DNA of 64,000 nt, taken from NCBI RefSeq assembly GCF_000315625.1, contig NW_005434669.1, forward strand, positions 710,657 to 774,656, written 5' to 3'. Below are positions 13,632 to 24,785 of this stretch, one piece after another. The first letter of the stretch is position 1, and each line of letters opens with the position of its first letter. The DNA is from Guillardia theta CCMP2712. Taxonomy: Eukaryota > Cryptophyceae > Pyrenomonadales > Geminigeraceae. The position numbers were made by a program, and so were the translations under genes. The notes under the pieces were generated by a model. It did not search any database. It was not told the DNA's origin and saw only the letters and a list, made by a program, of their open reading frames with translations.

Positions 13632-14033
13632 GCTCTTTCACTCAAGCAGCGCTCCTCGTGCCCTCGTCGCACGCTAATGCCAATGGGAAGGTAATTTTGA
13701 GGAGCAGCAGGGGGAGGAGATGTGGAGGAAGGGAGAGGAGGTGGAGGAGGGGAGGAGGAGATAGAGGAGGGGAGGAGGAGATAGAGGAGGGGAGAGGAGG
13801 TGGAGGAGGTGGAGGAGGAAGTGATGGTGGTGGTGGTGGTGGAGGGGAGAGAAGGTGGAGGAGGGGAGGATGAGATGGAGGAGGTGGTGGGCTGCACCAA
13901 GGCAGGGACCAAGGGAGCCGGGGCAGACGACCAAAAGCGATCTGGCAGTGAGTCCCCTATCTCTTATTGCTGTCCTGATTATTATCATATCATAGCACCT
14001 GAGGCAGACTTGATGTTGAAGGGTCATGCCGTG
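13632..14033. other. Divergent intergenic region with GGA-rich repeats
   Basis: 400 bp between the start of a minus-strand gene and the plus-strand collagen-like gene. From 13695 to about 13895 it is a purine-rich mosaic of GGAGGA, GATAGAGGAGG and a (GGT)n run, with unrelated sequence on both sides. It presumably contains both promoters; no specific motif identified. Confidence 0.6.
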
Positions 14034-15407
14034 ATGGCCGACCGACTGTGGATGCCGGCTGCGGCAGGGGCGACGCTGGTATTGATGGTGATGACAGGCC
14101 TAGGTAAGAGAAGACAAGGAGGAGGGAGGGATGGAGGGAGGGATGGAGGGAGGGATGGAGGGAGGGATGGAGGGAGGGATGGAGGGAGGGATGGAGGGAG
14201 GGAGATGCTAGTCTGAGGTCTCATCTTTTTGTGCAGCAGGATGGACATCCGAGAGAAGAATCGAGGCGCAAGGTTTGCTTCTATACTTGGCATTGAGATC
14301 GTCTGTTGACGTGGAGGAGCAGGCAGCTTCAAGTGCTTCGTCGTAGACGGGAAGGCGAAATGTCTGCCCAAACAGCGAATGCTTGCAAATGAGAAGCAGG
14401 AAGCCAAGGTAAAATGACTTGACCCCTTCGCGCATGACAAGCGCAGGTCACCATCTCAGCAGCGAGGCTCTCTAAGGTGCTGGAACGAGCCAAAGAAAAT
14501 CGCAGGATAGCAGACGAACTTCTCCGAACAGGTTGCGCTTACCCTGCTCTCCTGATCGATTGAAGCTCTTCAAAGAGGGACTGGAAGGGTTGCAGAGAAA
14601 TCAGAAGAGAATCGCGGAGTTGGCTGCCGCGAAGATCAGGGGGATGAAGTAGTTGATTGCTGGGGCCATGTCGGGGTATTGATGCTCTTCTCTAGCCGCA
14701 TGCTTGGTGCGCTCGAGGCCTCCAACGAGGGCGTCGTGAGGGAGCTGGTTGGCCGCCCTCGCACGACTCTCCGTGTGACATGTCGATGCAGATCGAGAAG
14801 GCTTCTGCTCCTGGCCCAGAGGGTCCTCGCGGCCCTCCAGGTCCTTTCGGAGCAGCTGGTCAGTTGCAAGACATCGCTTCCTCTCATGCCATGCTCTCCT
14901 CCTCGTCTCATGATGAGCTCTCCTCCTGACTTCTGCCAGGTCTCTCAAACCTCCCGGGTCCGCCGGGACCTCCAGGACCTCCAGGACCGCAGGCAAGTCG
15001 AGGCTGCTTGCTTGCTTGCTTGCTTGCTGCTGTGTTCTCACCTCTTCGTGTGCAGGGCGACCCCGGACCCTCCGGCAGGGACGGACCTCCCGGACCTCCC
15101 GGACCTCATGGGCTGCAAGGGACGGAAGGGAAGGAGGGCGAGGAGGGAGACGAGGGCCCGGAGGGCAAGGAAGGCGCTCCCGGTGAGTGAGAGGGTCAAG
15201 ATGCGCGGGGACTGAGGTATGAGAAGGTCCTCCGGGCCCGGAAGGACAACAGGGGCTTCAGGGGCTGCCAGGACGGGCAGGCAAGGGCGGCACACGAGGA
15301 CAGGTGCTGTGCGCTGCTGCTTGTCAGACCTCACGCTGCTGCAGGCTGGACCAGCAGGACCGCAGGGGATGCCAGGACTGCCTGCTCGCATCATGTCGTG
15401 GCGATGA
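14034..15407 (+). CDS. Secreted coiled-coil and collagen-repeat protein
   Basis: Starts with a signal peptide ([20 protein letters not shown]). After two short exons ([23 protein letters not shown], two cysteines) comes a heptad-like helical segment ([20 protein letters not shown], then [19 protein letters not shown] and [16 protein letters not shown]). Six exons then encode about 38 Gly-X-Y triplets with one interruption (NLP near 14950), for example [41 protein letters not shown] and [13 protein letters not shown], ending ARIMSWR at TGA 15405-15407. Every intron falls so that the triplet phase is kept. One intron is GC-AG (after GPPGPQ). The middle repeat block is acidic ([15 protein letters not shown]). 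Probably a short trimeric extracellular or vesicular protein, with the coiled coil as trimerisation seed. The partner is unknown. Confidence 0.85.
14126..14206 (+). repeat. 12-bp tandem repeat in intron 1 of the collagen-like gene
   Basis: Seven copies of GGAGGGAGGGAT-type 12-mers in an otherwise short intron directly after the signal-peptide exon. Confidence 0.9.
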
Positions 15408-15489
15408 GAGATGGGAGGGTAGGAGGTGTCGGAGGAGGAAGAAGCTCCTTTGCTCTGCTGCGTTTTCTCTCGCTCGACAATATCTGCTC

Positions 15490-18400
15490 TCACTTTGATC
15501 GGGGCCACAACGAGTCGCTGACGTAGGCCCATGCTCCCTGAGCAAGACTTTCATCGCGTGAGCAGCAGCCGTCGAGCTTCACCTTGATGCCTTCGACTAG
15601 CGTCTTCCATGATGTCTTCACCTCCATCATCGTCTCTGCAGCCACCGCAGCCACCTGCCTCCTGTCATGCCGTCGCGATTGCAAGCTCTGTTACCTCTCC
15701 CTCCCCTCCCAGATGGCGAGCAAGCCGGTAGAAGCTCAGAGCTCGCTGCTCGTCCGCCGCCACTCCTAACCCCCGTTCGTACATCTGACCAAGCGCGATG
15801 GCAGCCCTGAGACCTCGATGAGGTGGAGGAGGAGTAGAGGAAAGGAGAAAAGGAGGAACTGCAGGCGAGATGGAGAGGCGATGATGATCGAAGAGGAGGG
15901 AGAGGAAGGAGGGAGGGAGAGGAGGAGAACACGAGAGAGGTCTGCCAGGCGCACCGGGCCATGTAAGAGTCATGCTGTGTCAGCGCCTTCTCATAGAGTC
16001 TTGTGGCTGACTCGTATCGCTTCTCCTCCATCGCCATGTCCCCCAGCCACACTGTCAGCAACTTCACTCGCTCGCCAGGGAAGCGACGGAAGGGACCTGA
16101 AGCTTCGCCGCTTCCCTGCATCGACGCCTTCTCGAGCAGAGCGACGGCAAAGCTCCTGCTGCAGTTGACGTCGCCCCTCGTCTCCGGCTGCTCAACTCGC
16201 GCCTGCGCCTCGTCAGATGGTGCTCGACCCTCGTCCTGCGCGCACCAGCCCCTTGAGGATCATCCAAGCTGCGTTACACTGCGCCACCTCGAAACCGACT
16301 TGCGCTGCTCGCTGCTCGCTTGTTAGTCTGAGCAGGAGGCGAGGGAAGGGACCAGATACAGCTTGAACGCGTTGGCGTACTTCCTCCGCTTGAACAAGGT
16401 GTATGCGTTCTTGAGGACGTCAGCCCATGGCCCTCGTTCCTGCTGACTGCTCAGCTGGTCATGTCAGAGGTATCAAGACTTACAGCTACGAGCTTCATGA
16501 GGAAAGCTGCGTCGAAGCAGCTGCATGGAACCAAGATGTTCAGCGAAGCTCCTCCGCCTGCTCTGCTCTCCCTACCTCCTCTCAGTACCCCATCCGAACC
16601 AGTAGCTTTGACCCAGCATGTACATCGCCTTGAAGTGACCCCGCTGCTGGCAAGTCAACGTGGCCGGGAAGGGAGAGGGGGAGGGAGGGACCATGGCGGA
16701 GGCGTGAAAGCATCTAAAGGCTTCCGTGCGGTTCCGTTCGACTCCTTGCCTGGCAGGCGCATGAGTTCGACTTCCTCTCGCTCTGCCGCCTGACCCTCCT
16801 CGAAGCATCTCCCCCATGTTGAACAGCGCCTGCACGTCGTTCCTTTCGGCGGCTTTCTTGTAGAACTCGTAGGCCTGCCATGAGTCAGGCGATCAGAAGA
16901 GGCAGAGGACAGAAGGGGAAGGTGAAGCTCGAGGAGGTAGGGGAGAGAAGACCTTGCTGTAGTTCTGTTCAGCACTTCCTAGACCATAGTAGTGGATGTA
17001 GCCCAGCCCTACGTAGCCTCCAGGTTCTCCGAGTGCAATGGCTGAAGGAGCGTTAATGAAGTTTCAGGAATAGAAGGAGGCACGGGAGGAGGTGGGAGGA
17101 GGTGGGGGGAGGTGGGAGGAGGAGGAGGAGGAGGAGGAGGAGGAGGAGGAGGAGGAGGAGGAGGAGGAAGAGGAGGAAGAGGAGGAGGAGGAATTCGTTT
17201 TGCCTCTCTCGAATTTCTCAATCGCCTTGGTTACATTCTTCTCAGTTCCCCAGCCGTTGGCCAGCATGTACCTTCCCGCCCAGCTCTCACGCCCGCCTCA
17301 TCAGAACCTCCCGGCGACTCACCCGTGATTAGCGAGAGCAAGCCCGTCCTCGGCTTCTGCGGCTTTCTCGAGATAAGCCTAGCGCAGAGATTTCACTGCT
17401 AGCGAGGAGGAGGGGGAGGGGAGGGGGAAGCAGCACAGGAGGAAACTGCAGCAGGAGAGTAGAGGAGCTTACCGCGCCCTGCTCCAAGTCGCGCTCGGAT
17501 CCTTTGATCCCATGGAACTTTCTGATCGCAAACTGACATGCTTCAGTCAACACCTTCCCTCCTCTCCTCTCTCCTCACCTGAATCTGAGCCTCAACAGCC
17601 TCCTTCCCTCCTCCTTTGTCCGCCTAAACCCTCAACTCAGCCAGCCACCTGCGAGCAGGCATGTCGACCTTGTGCTGCAGGAACTGCAGCTGAGCATCGT
17701 CCTCCCTTTCGTCCTTGGCTGGATCCCATTCCACCTGTAGAGGGTGAGAGGAGGAGGCGACGGAGCGTCTCAGCACCTCCGATAGCCTCACTTGCTCCCC
17801 CTCAGCGTCGCTCCCTCCGTGTTTCTGCTCGACAAGCGAGGACATCAGCTCATGGCTGTCACAGCAGCTGCAAGTACCTCGATGGCCTTTGACGCCAAGT
17901 CAGCAGCGGCGCGATACCAGTGGAAGGCTCGGCTGCAAAGCTCCTCGTCCTTCTGCGCCAGGAGACTTCCTGCCCCGGAGCTCTCATAGTGCCTGTAACC
18001 CATCGCCAGCAGCGCCAGCTCACTTCCTCTCTGAGCAGCGTCGTGCAGCCAAGTCTCGCTCTCCGTAGCCAGGATGGAAACATGCTCTTCCTTCCAGCTC
18101 TGCTCGGTGCTGCAGTTCCTTTGCCATGCCGTCACTTGAAGCGCCTGCTTGACTCCAAGCACAAACTTGGCGTCGCGGCTTCCCATGCTGGCTGCCAGCT
18201 GGTAGGTGACGTCAGCAGCCTCGATTTCTTGAAACTCTTTCATCTCAGCCAGTAGGTATGCGGCCCGCGCACTCCCCAGCTTGAAAGCGTTTGACAACTT
18301 GCCAGCAGCTGCCTCGAAGGCTGCAGCAGCGCTCGCGTATGTGGCAGAATGAGAACCGAAGCGAGCGAAGCTCAAGGCTTTCTCCGCCTCCACGAGCAAT

Positions 18401-19896
18401 TCTTTCTCCTCCTCCTCTTCCTCCTCCTTCTCCTCCCCTTCCTTGCCTTGTGAGAACACGCACTTGAACCCGAGCTCTGTGTCACAATCCAGCTGTGACC
18501 AGACCTCCTGCACGTCAGATAGGTACACGGCTGTCCCCCAGGAGACGCACGGCTGGATCTCGTAGCGACGTTTCATCTGCTGGCACTGATCTGTCCTTAT
18601 CACGTCCTCTTGGTCTCGATGCGACGCGCTGACTTCAACCTTGTCCGCGTCTGTCGATTGCGCGAGGAAGGAAGGGATGGAATCAGAGTCGACGCTGCTC
18701 TCCGCTGACGCCTTCCCCTCCTCCTCCTCGATGTTGGCTGTGGCGATGTACTCGAAGTGCATCGGCTCTCTCACTTCGATCTCTATCCTACGCGGCTGCT
18801 CCAACTTCCCAAGAAGCTCTCGCTCAACCTCTACGAGCGCTGCTTCAGCCGCTTCACTTGCACCATGACCCTCCTGCTCCTCCTGCTCCTCCTGCTCCTC
18901 CTGCTCCTCCTGCTCCTCCTGCTGTTCGGATTTCTTCTGCTCTTTGCTTTCGTGTTGCACGTGCAGCAGGCGATCGGAGAAGATAGCGTGGTCCTCGCTG
19001 AAGAAGCGAACGTCCCTCGCGTCTGCTCCCGCTGGCGCCAACTGGACGGACTCGCTCGAGCTCTCAACTAGCGGGTCTCTGGGCGCGAGGAGCCGGAGGT
19101 GCTCTAGTGACGTCACCTGCAAGCAGTCAGGAGGGGGAGGGGGGGAGAGAAATACCTCGTAGCCTGCGTAGAAGGAGCCGCGGATGAGGAGCCGATCAAG
19201 CGTCTGGATCACTCGCCTTGTTTCCTCCCCCTCTGCTATCCTGCCGTCATGTGTATGACGCCATCCTGACTGCAAGTCGTTGTCAGAAGTCGATCGTCAC
19301 CTCGTCTCGTCTCGTCTCGTCTCGTCTCGTCTCGTCTTCTCTCCTCACCTCAGGCTTGTCGAGGTTGATGGTGATGTCAGAGAAGGGCACCCAGGGATCG
19401 AACACGCCGGTCAGTCCGACGGAGAGGTTGGAGGTCGACGCCATGACGATGTCGAAGTGTGAGAGAGCATCGCGATGGAGCGAGTTGAACTCGGGGTGTG
19501 AGATCCTAGTGCTGGCGTGAGGGCCTGGGAGGAGAAGGGGGGAGGGAGAACTACCTCAAGGACAGAGAGGTCGCTCGCCGGACTCTCTGCAGGAAGTGTC
19601 TCGGCGCGGAGAAGAACCTGAGGCAGCACGTCACCTCACCACCTCTGTCGCTCATGCTCCAACCAGATCTCGTCGCCCTCATCCCCTCCAGCCAGCGACG
19701 CCCCGAAGGTGCTCAGGTTCTGACACCCCAGCCCCCAGCAGCTCCAGCCGTCCACGTCGAAGAAAGGAAAGTTGTGCTCCACCATGGTCGCCTGCTCCCT
19801 CGCTTCCCTAGCATCGCACTCGACTGCTGCATGGAACAATATGTTCGAGCAGAGGAGAATCGCGGCGAGGCTCGACGAGGAGCATAACTTTGACAT
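15490..19896 (-). CDS. Sel1-like repeat protein of the secretory pathway (SEL1L/Hrd3-like)
   Basis: Begins with a signal peptide (MSKLCSSSSLAAILLCSNIL at 19896). The N-terminal region (VLLRAETLPAESPASDLSVLE; HFDIVMASTSNLSVGLTGVF; SFAGYEV-type segments) is not recognised. A Glu/Gln-rich linker and a long acidic stretch follow. Then come many Sel1/TPR-like helical repeats: RAAYLLAEMKEF, LALLAMGYRHYESSG, AFHWYRAAADLA, GYVGLGYIHYYGLG, VQALFNMGEM, GHFKAMYMLGQSYWFGWG, LGDMAMEEKRYESATRLYEK and AIALGQMYERGLGVAADEQR. The last exon ends SDSLWPRSK at 15490. The repeat order and the terminal group resemble SEL1L/Hrd3, the ER-associated-degradation adaptor, but the N-terminal domain differs, so the assignment is tentative. 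More than 12 exons. Convergent with the collagen-like gene, 82 bp between stops. Confidence 0.75.
17117..17195. repeat. (GGA)n microsatellite in the Sel1-repeat gene
   Basis: About 25 GGA units with two GGAAGA interruptions. On the minus (sense) strand this is a TCC tract in an intron between KAIEKFERGK and the exon coding GYVGLGYIHYYG. Confidence 0.85.
18866..18924. repeat. (CTCCTG)n hexamer repeat, coding Glu-Glu-Gln
   Basis: Nine to ten CTCCTG units. On the minus strand they are translated in frame as an EEQ repeat in the linker of the Sel1-repeat protein. Confidence 0.85.
19305..19336. repeat. (GTCTC)n short tandem repeat
   Basis: Six to seven GTCTC units in an intron of the Sel1-repeat gene. 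Confidence 0.8.
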
Positions 19897-19930
19897 TTCG
19901 ACGGCAAAGAGAAGCGAAGTGAAAGGGAGA

Positions 19931-20217
19931 GGAGAGGAGAGGAGAGGAGAGGAGACGCGATGCGATGCGATGCGATGACAGGAGAGGAGAGGAGAGGAGA
20001 GGAGAGGAGAGGAGAGGAGAGGAGAGGAGAGGAGAGGAGAGGAGAGGAGAGGAGAGGAGAGGAGAGGAGAGGAGAGGAGAGGAGAGGAGAGGAGAGGAGA
20101 GGAGAGGAGAGGAGAGGAGAGGAGAGGAGAGGAGAGGAGAGGAGAGGAGAGGAGAGGAGAGGAGAGGAGAGGAGAGGAGAGAAGAGGAGAGGAGAGGAGA
20201 GGAGAGGAGAGGAGAGG
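19931..20217. repeat. (GGAGA)n satellite between divergent genes, with a (GCGAT)4 block
   Basis: From 19979 to 20217 there are about 47 near-perfect GGAGA units with one variant (GAAGA at 20181). A shorter GGAGA run at 19931-19954 and four GCGAT units at about 19956-19976 precede it. Related GATGCGATTCGATGCGAT sequence follows at 20229-20246. It fills most of the 470-bp gap between the Sel1-repeat gene (minus) and TBCK (plus), so it lies in a shared upstream region. Long open frames across it (RGEE repeats) are artefacts. Confidence 0.92.
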
Positions 20218-20366
20218 ATGGGAGGGGAGATGCGATTCGATGCGATCAGAGGAGAGGAGAGAGGAGAGAGGAGAGAGGAGATCAGTTTCGATGCGATGTC
20301 AGTTGTTTCGTGTATCTCCCGCCATTACCATTATTAACTAAAACTTATCTTGAATTTCTTCGCCCG

Positions 20367-22164
20367 ATGCTGTTGGCTGTGCGAGTTCTGTTCCCTGGGG
20401 AGCAGAGGAGGAGGAGGAGGAGGAGGCGAGAAGGCAAGGCAGAGGACGATGATGATGATGATGATGATGATGATGAGGAGGAGGAGGAGGAGGAGGAGGG
20501 AGCGAGCAGCAGCAGGGGACTGCAGGGGCGTTTCGCTGCTGCTCGCTGTCGCATTCTTGCTAAGAGTGAGGGTCTCAAGGGACTACGTCATCCGCATCTC
20601 GCGGCGTATGTTGAGGTGGTGGAGGTCAGGGGCCGCATCCTCCTCGTCTCCTCCTCCTACAAGCGGAGCCTCGCCATGTCGCTCGTCCAGGGCTCGGCGC
20701 TCAGTCTTCAGCTCTGCGTCACAATCTGCCTACACGTTCTGAGCGCGTTGGAGTTTCTGCATGGCCGGGGCATCGCGCATGGCATGCTGAGCCCCTTCTG
20801 CGTTCTCTTTCGAGCAGACGACCATCTTGTCCTCGGCGACTTCGGCCTGTCGCATGCGACTGACCATGGCGCCGACGTCGACTCGTTCTTAGGCATCGTT
20901 GACTTTAGGGCGCCCGAGACCTTCAGAGGGGAGACGCGAGTGGCGGGGACGCCGGCAGGAGACGTCTGGTCCTTGGCGTGCGTTCTCTTCCTCGCCTTCA
21001 CTGGAGCGCTGCCATGGGATGCGGATGAGCAGCACAAGGGTTGGAGCAAGTCGCCCTCCTCCCGCGGCGACGCTTCCTCCCTCCTCTCAGTAGTGCTGGG
21101 CATCCTGAGCTTCGCTGGATGCGTGAGACGTTGTGGAAGTGCTCGCGAGAGAAGCGCAGGGAGCGCGAGCTGGTCCTCCTCCTTCGATCGCTTCCGTCAG
21201 GATTTCTTCCCTTCCCTGCGAGACTCTGAGTTCGGCCTCGCCAAGATGCTGCACGCCATGCTCAATCCTCACGCGCCCTGTCGGCCGACCAGCGAGACTC
21301 TGCTGTCGAATCCCATCTTTGAGGAGGAGAAGGTGAGGATGCGGTTGAGGGAGAAGCGCTGCTTCGATCACCAGCACACCTTCGATCATCTCGATCTCGA
21401 CGTCGAGTCCCTTCCTGCTCCTCCTTCTCCTCCTCCTGTTGCCTCCGGCGAGATTGAGATGGAAGTGGCAGGAGAGGAGGAGTTTCTCTTTCGCAGCTTC
21501 TTCTACTGCTGGCTCGCCGCTGGCGGCGACGTCTTACGCTTCATGAAGGGGACGGGAGGGAGTTCCAAGCCTCCCATCTCGAGGCTCCCGCCACTCGGCC
21601 CCATCGATGAGCGATCTCCTGCCATGGCGAAGGAGCAGCTGGAGGAGGAGATCGCGAGCTTCAGTGTGCCCGTGAGCGAGATGGTGCAGGAGTTGCAGGA
21701 GGACAAGGAGTCGACGTGCCGAGTATTCCCTCCTTCCTTCATCGGCATGGCAGCACTCACTGGCATCGAGCGGCTCCCCAAGAAGCAGGCGAAGTCGATC
21801 TGGAGCTTGTCGAAGAGGATGCGACGTGCGATCTCTGCAAAGGCTTCTCCTCACTTCGACCTCTCCCTTGCTCAGCTGGAGGTCCCACGACGAGCGCAGC
21901 AGCTGCAGGAGCTCTGCCCTCAGCTTGAGCTGCCTGCGCCGGTGCGAGGAGACGTGTGGGGATGGCTGCTGGGGGTGGAGGCGAGCTGGAGCCGCGAGAG
22001 GTTCGAGTTCCTGCAAGCTCAGACGTGCGACGGCGAGTCGTTGAAGCAGATCAACAAGGACGTGCGGAGGTGTCACCAGTACCATCCGCTGCTCTCCTGT
22101 CACGTCGGACAGGTTCTCTCGCACTCCTCAAACCCGCACCCGCACCACTACCACCACCACCTTC

Positions 22165-22195
<31 letters not shown>

Positions 22196-23871
22196 CTTCC
22201 ATCCTGCTCCTCCTGCTCCTCCTGCTCCTCCTGCTCATTATCTTCCTGATTTGTTCGTAGGAAAAGCTCTGCTTGGTGCTGAGCGCATGGGTCCGCAACA
22301 ACCCGAGCATGGCATACTGGCAGGGGCTTGACTCCCTGGCTGCTCCTCTCCTCCTCCTCTTCTACAACGACCTGCCGACCTGCTTTGGTGAGGCTTTCCC
22401 TCCTCCTCTCATCCCTCATCCCTTTCAGGTTGTTTGGATCGCCTCGTCAAAATTCATTTTCATCAGTTTTTCGTTCACGGTCACCCCGAGGCAATTATGC
22501 CTTCTGCTGCTGCTGCTGCCTCCTTGTCTCCCCCTGACTCTCACTCGCTGACAGACCTCAGCGCTGCATGCGGTCTTGAGCAGCTTCATTCGCCTCCTCG
22601 CATTTCTCGATCCTCAGCTCTTCTGCCTCCTGAAGGAGGCCGAGCTCTCTCCTGACCTCTTCGCCATCCCCTGGTTTCTCACCTGGTTTGCTCACTCCCT
22701 TCCTCTCGACACCATCGTCCCTCTCTGGGATCAGCTGCTCTGCGGCCACAGCAACCTGCTCCTCTTCTTCGCTTGTCGCGTCCTCTCCGTCATGCGATCC
22801 TCCTTGCTCGAGGGGACAGCAGAGGAGATCTTGGAGAAGCTCAGCTCCCCTGTAACCTCTTCGCTTCTCCTCTCCTCCTCTCCTCTCCAGGCGCTCCGCT
22901 TGTTCCCTTTCCTCGCTTCCTGTTCCTCCTCTCCACGCGCTAATCGTTGCCTTGCAGGCTTACTTGCCCACCCTCCTTCATCGCCGCCAGGATGTCTCTG
23001 GGCACGTGCAAGCAGCGCTGCAAGATCTGCGCGCGACTCCTTCCTCGGCAAGTCTCGCGAGCTCTCCTCCCTCTCTCTCATCTTGTGCAGATCTTGTCCA
23101 ACTCGCCTCCACCTGGAGTTCAGCTGGCGGAGACCAGGAAGATCATCGGGACAATCTCGCTGGACGACTGCGGTCCCTTCCTCTGTGCTGGCCTGCTGCT
23201 GGTGCTGGTGTCACGAGATGCTCTAGAGGATGAGGGGCAGGGACACGGGTGGGGTAGCATGAGGTTCGACCTGTCCAGCTGGGAGGTCAGCAAGGCAGCC
23301 AGCCAAGTGATTGCAGTGACGGCAGAGGACGAGGAGGAGAGCAGGAGACAAGCTGAGGTCCAGCGTGTGACGCTAGAGTCATACTCTGACCTCTTCTTCA
23401 GGCTCTCCTTGTCAAGCATCTCCTCCCCCGCGTTTGCATCCTCGCGTGGTCAGACTACCTGGAGATCTTCGGCGAAACCTCCAAGACAAGCGAACCGCAG
23501 GCGAAGAAACCCGCACGCACATTAGCCGGGGGACGAGGAGGAGGAGGAGGAGGAGGAGGAGGAGGAGGAGGAGGTGGAGGAGGAGGTGGTGGTGGTGGTG
23601 GAGGCAAGGGACTGGGACCAGTCTCATCACTTGGAGGATGGAAGCCTTCGAGTATTCTGCAGGGCATTCGAGAGACTGCAGCATCTTTGAGGTAGGAGGA
23701 GGAGGAGGAGGGGAAGGGAGAGGAGGAGGAGGAGGGGAAGGGAGAGGAGGAGGAGGAGGGGAAGGGAGGGAATATCCTCAATTTACTGCAGGGGCGAGGA
23801 GAACAAGTTCAAAGACGCTCCTACAATTGACGGTGACCTACTTGCAGCTTTTCCTCCTCCCACTAAAACTG

Positions 23872-23919
<48 letters not shown>

Positions 23920-24746
23920 CATGCTCTCTTTCACTTTTTCTTCTCATTTTTCTCGCAGCTTCTGCCACAAATGAGGAAGGGAGGGGTCAGGAGCAGGAGG
24001 CGGCGAATCAAAGGCCCGCCTCCTGCTCCTGCTCCTCGTTCTCGTCTGTCAAGGAGGAGACTTCCAGCCTCTCCTCGTCTGTCAAGGAGGAGACTTCCAG
24101 CCTCTCCTCGTCTGGAGTGCATGGCGAGGTGACTAGAAAGACGTCAGAGATGCTCTTCAGGCGCTCTTGCTGCTCTCGCCTCCTCTTCTCTGACCCCCTG
24201 CCAGGAAAGTCTCCAGCTTGTCCTCCTGGACATTCTCTGACAACGAGGAGGAGCTGGAAGGGGAGGGAGAGCTGCACGAGGAGTTGAAACAAGAGCAAGA
24301 GGGGCTGCGGGATGGTGGAGCATCGAAGGAGGTGAGGGACGGCGCCAGTAGCCATAACTGAAGTCTTTGGCAGGACGACTCGCATGAGGAAGATGAGGAG
24401 AAGGCGGTAGAGGAACAGGAGAAGGCGATAGAGGAGGAGATGGCTTCGGAGCAGCGAGGAGGGAGCAGGTAAGGGAGTTTGTTCATCCACTGCAGAATTG
24501 TTGACTGCCTGCAAACGCAGGGAGGGGAAAGAGGAGGGAGAGGAGGGAGCAGCTGCACCATCTTTGACTTCACAGACGCCAGGGATGGGCGAGCAGGAGC
24601 AAGGGAGGGGGAGAGAGGCAGCGAGGCGGGGGGAGGAGAGTCGTCGCAAGAATTTCTTCTCCCTCCCGAGCAGCGTCCTCAGCGGAGCTCTGGACCGAGG
24701 AGCCTCGCTAGGGATGAAACTTCTAGATTCGCTTCCTGATGACTGA
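20367..24746 (+). CDS. TBCK: TBCK: pseudokinase-TBC-rhodanese domain protein
   Basis: Rab-GAP-type scaffold linked in animals to TOR signalling and endosomes. An N-terminal kinase-like domain shows LKGLRHPHLAAYVEVVEVRG, LHGRGIAHGMLSPFCVLF (HRD replaced by HGM) and GDFGLSH, and no clear VAIK lysine, so it is a pseudokinase. The TBC domain has APVRGDVWGWLLGVEASW, the arginine finger in INKDVRRCHQYHPLL and the glutamine finger in MAYWQGLDSL, then FAIPWFLTWFAHSLPLDTIV. A degenerate rhodanese segment follows (LLVKHLLPRVCILAW). Unlike the human protein it continues for several exons as a low-complexity tail: polyglycine from a GGA/GGT repeat, duplicated SSSVKEETSSL, acidic KAVEEQEKAIEEEM, then SRRKNFFSLPSSVLSGALDR, ending at 24746. 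The ATG at 20367 is the first in frame after the satellite; an upstream exon is possible. Confidence 0.88.
23533..23605 (+). repeat. GGA/GGT repeat read as polyglycine in TBCK
   Basis: About 14 GGA units followed by GGT units. The TBCK frame (KPARTLAG before, KGLGPVSSLGGWKPSS after) stays open across it, giving about 20 glycines. It could instead be spliced out, but no better intron was seen. Confidence 0.65.
23875..23922 (+). repeat. (CTGC)n tetranucleotide repeat in a TBCK intron
   Basis: About ten CTGC/CCTG units between the exons coding ENKFKDAPTID and ASATNEEGRG. Confidence 0.85.
24049..24114 (+). repeat. 30-bp tandem duplication in the TBCK tail
   Basis: Two consecutive, essentially identical 30-bp units encode SSVKEETSSL twice in frame. 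Confidence 0.85.
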
Positions 24747-24785
24747 ACCTCCTCTAGCCCTCCTCTTCTCCTCCACTGTCCCTTC

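Noticed and set aside
14126-14206. Possible CRISPR-like array
   Set aside because: Plain 12-bp tandem repeat with no unique spacers, in a eukaryotic intron.
14208-14440. Minus-strand frames starting with MREGVKSF and MSCAKGSS
   Set aside because: Antisense to exons of the collagen-like gene, which splice cleanly on the plus strand.
19965-20340. Open frames of RGEE repeats joined to the TBCK frame
   Set aside because: They are translations of the (GGAGA)n satellite; any 5-mer without stops is open in all frames.
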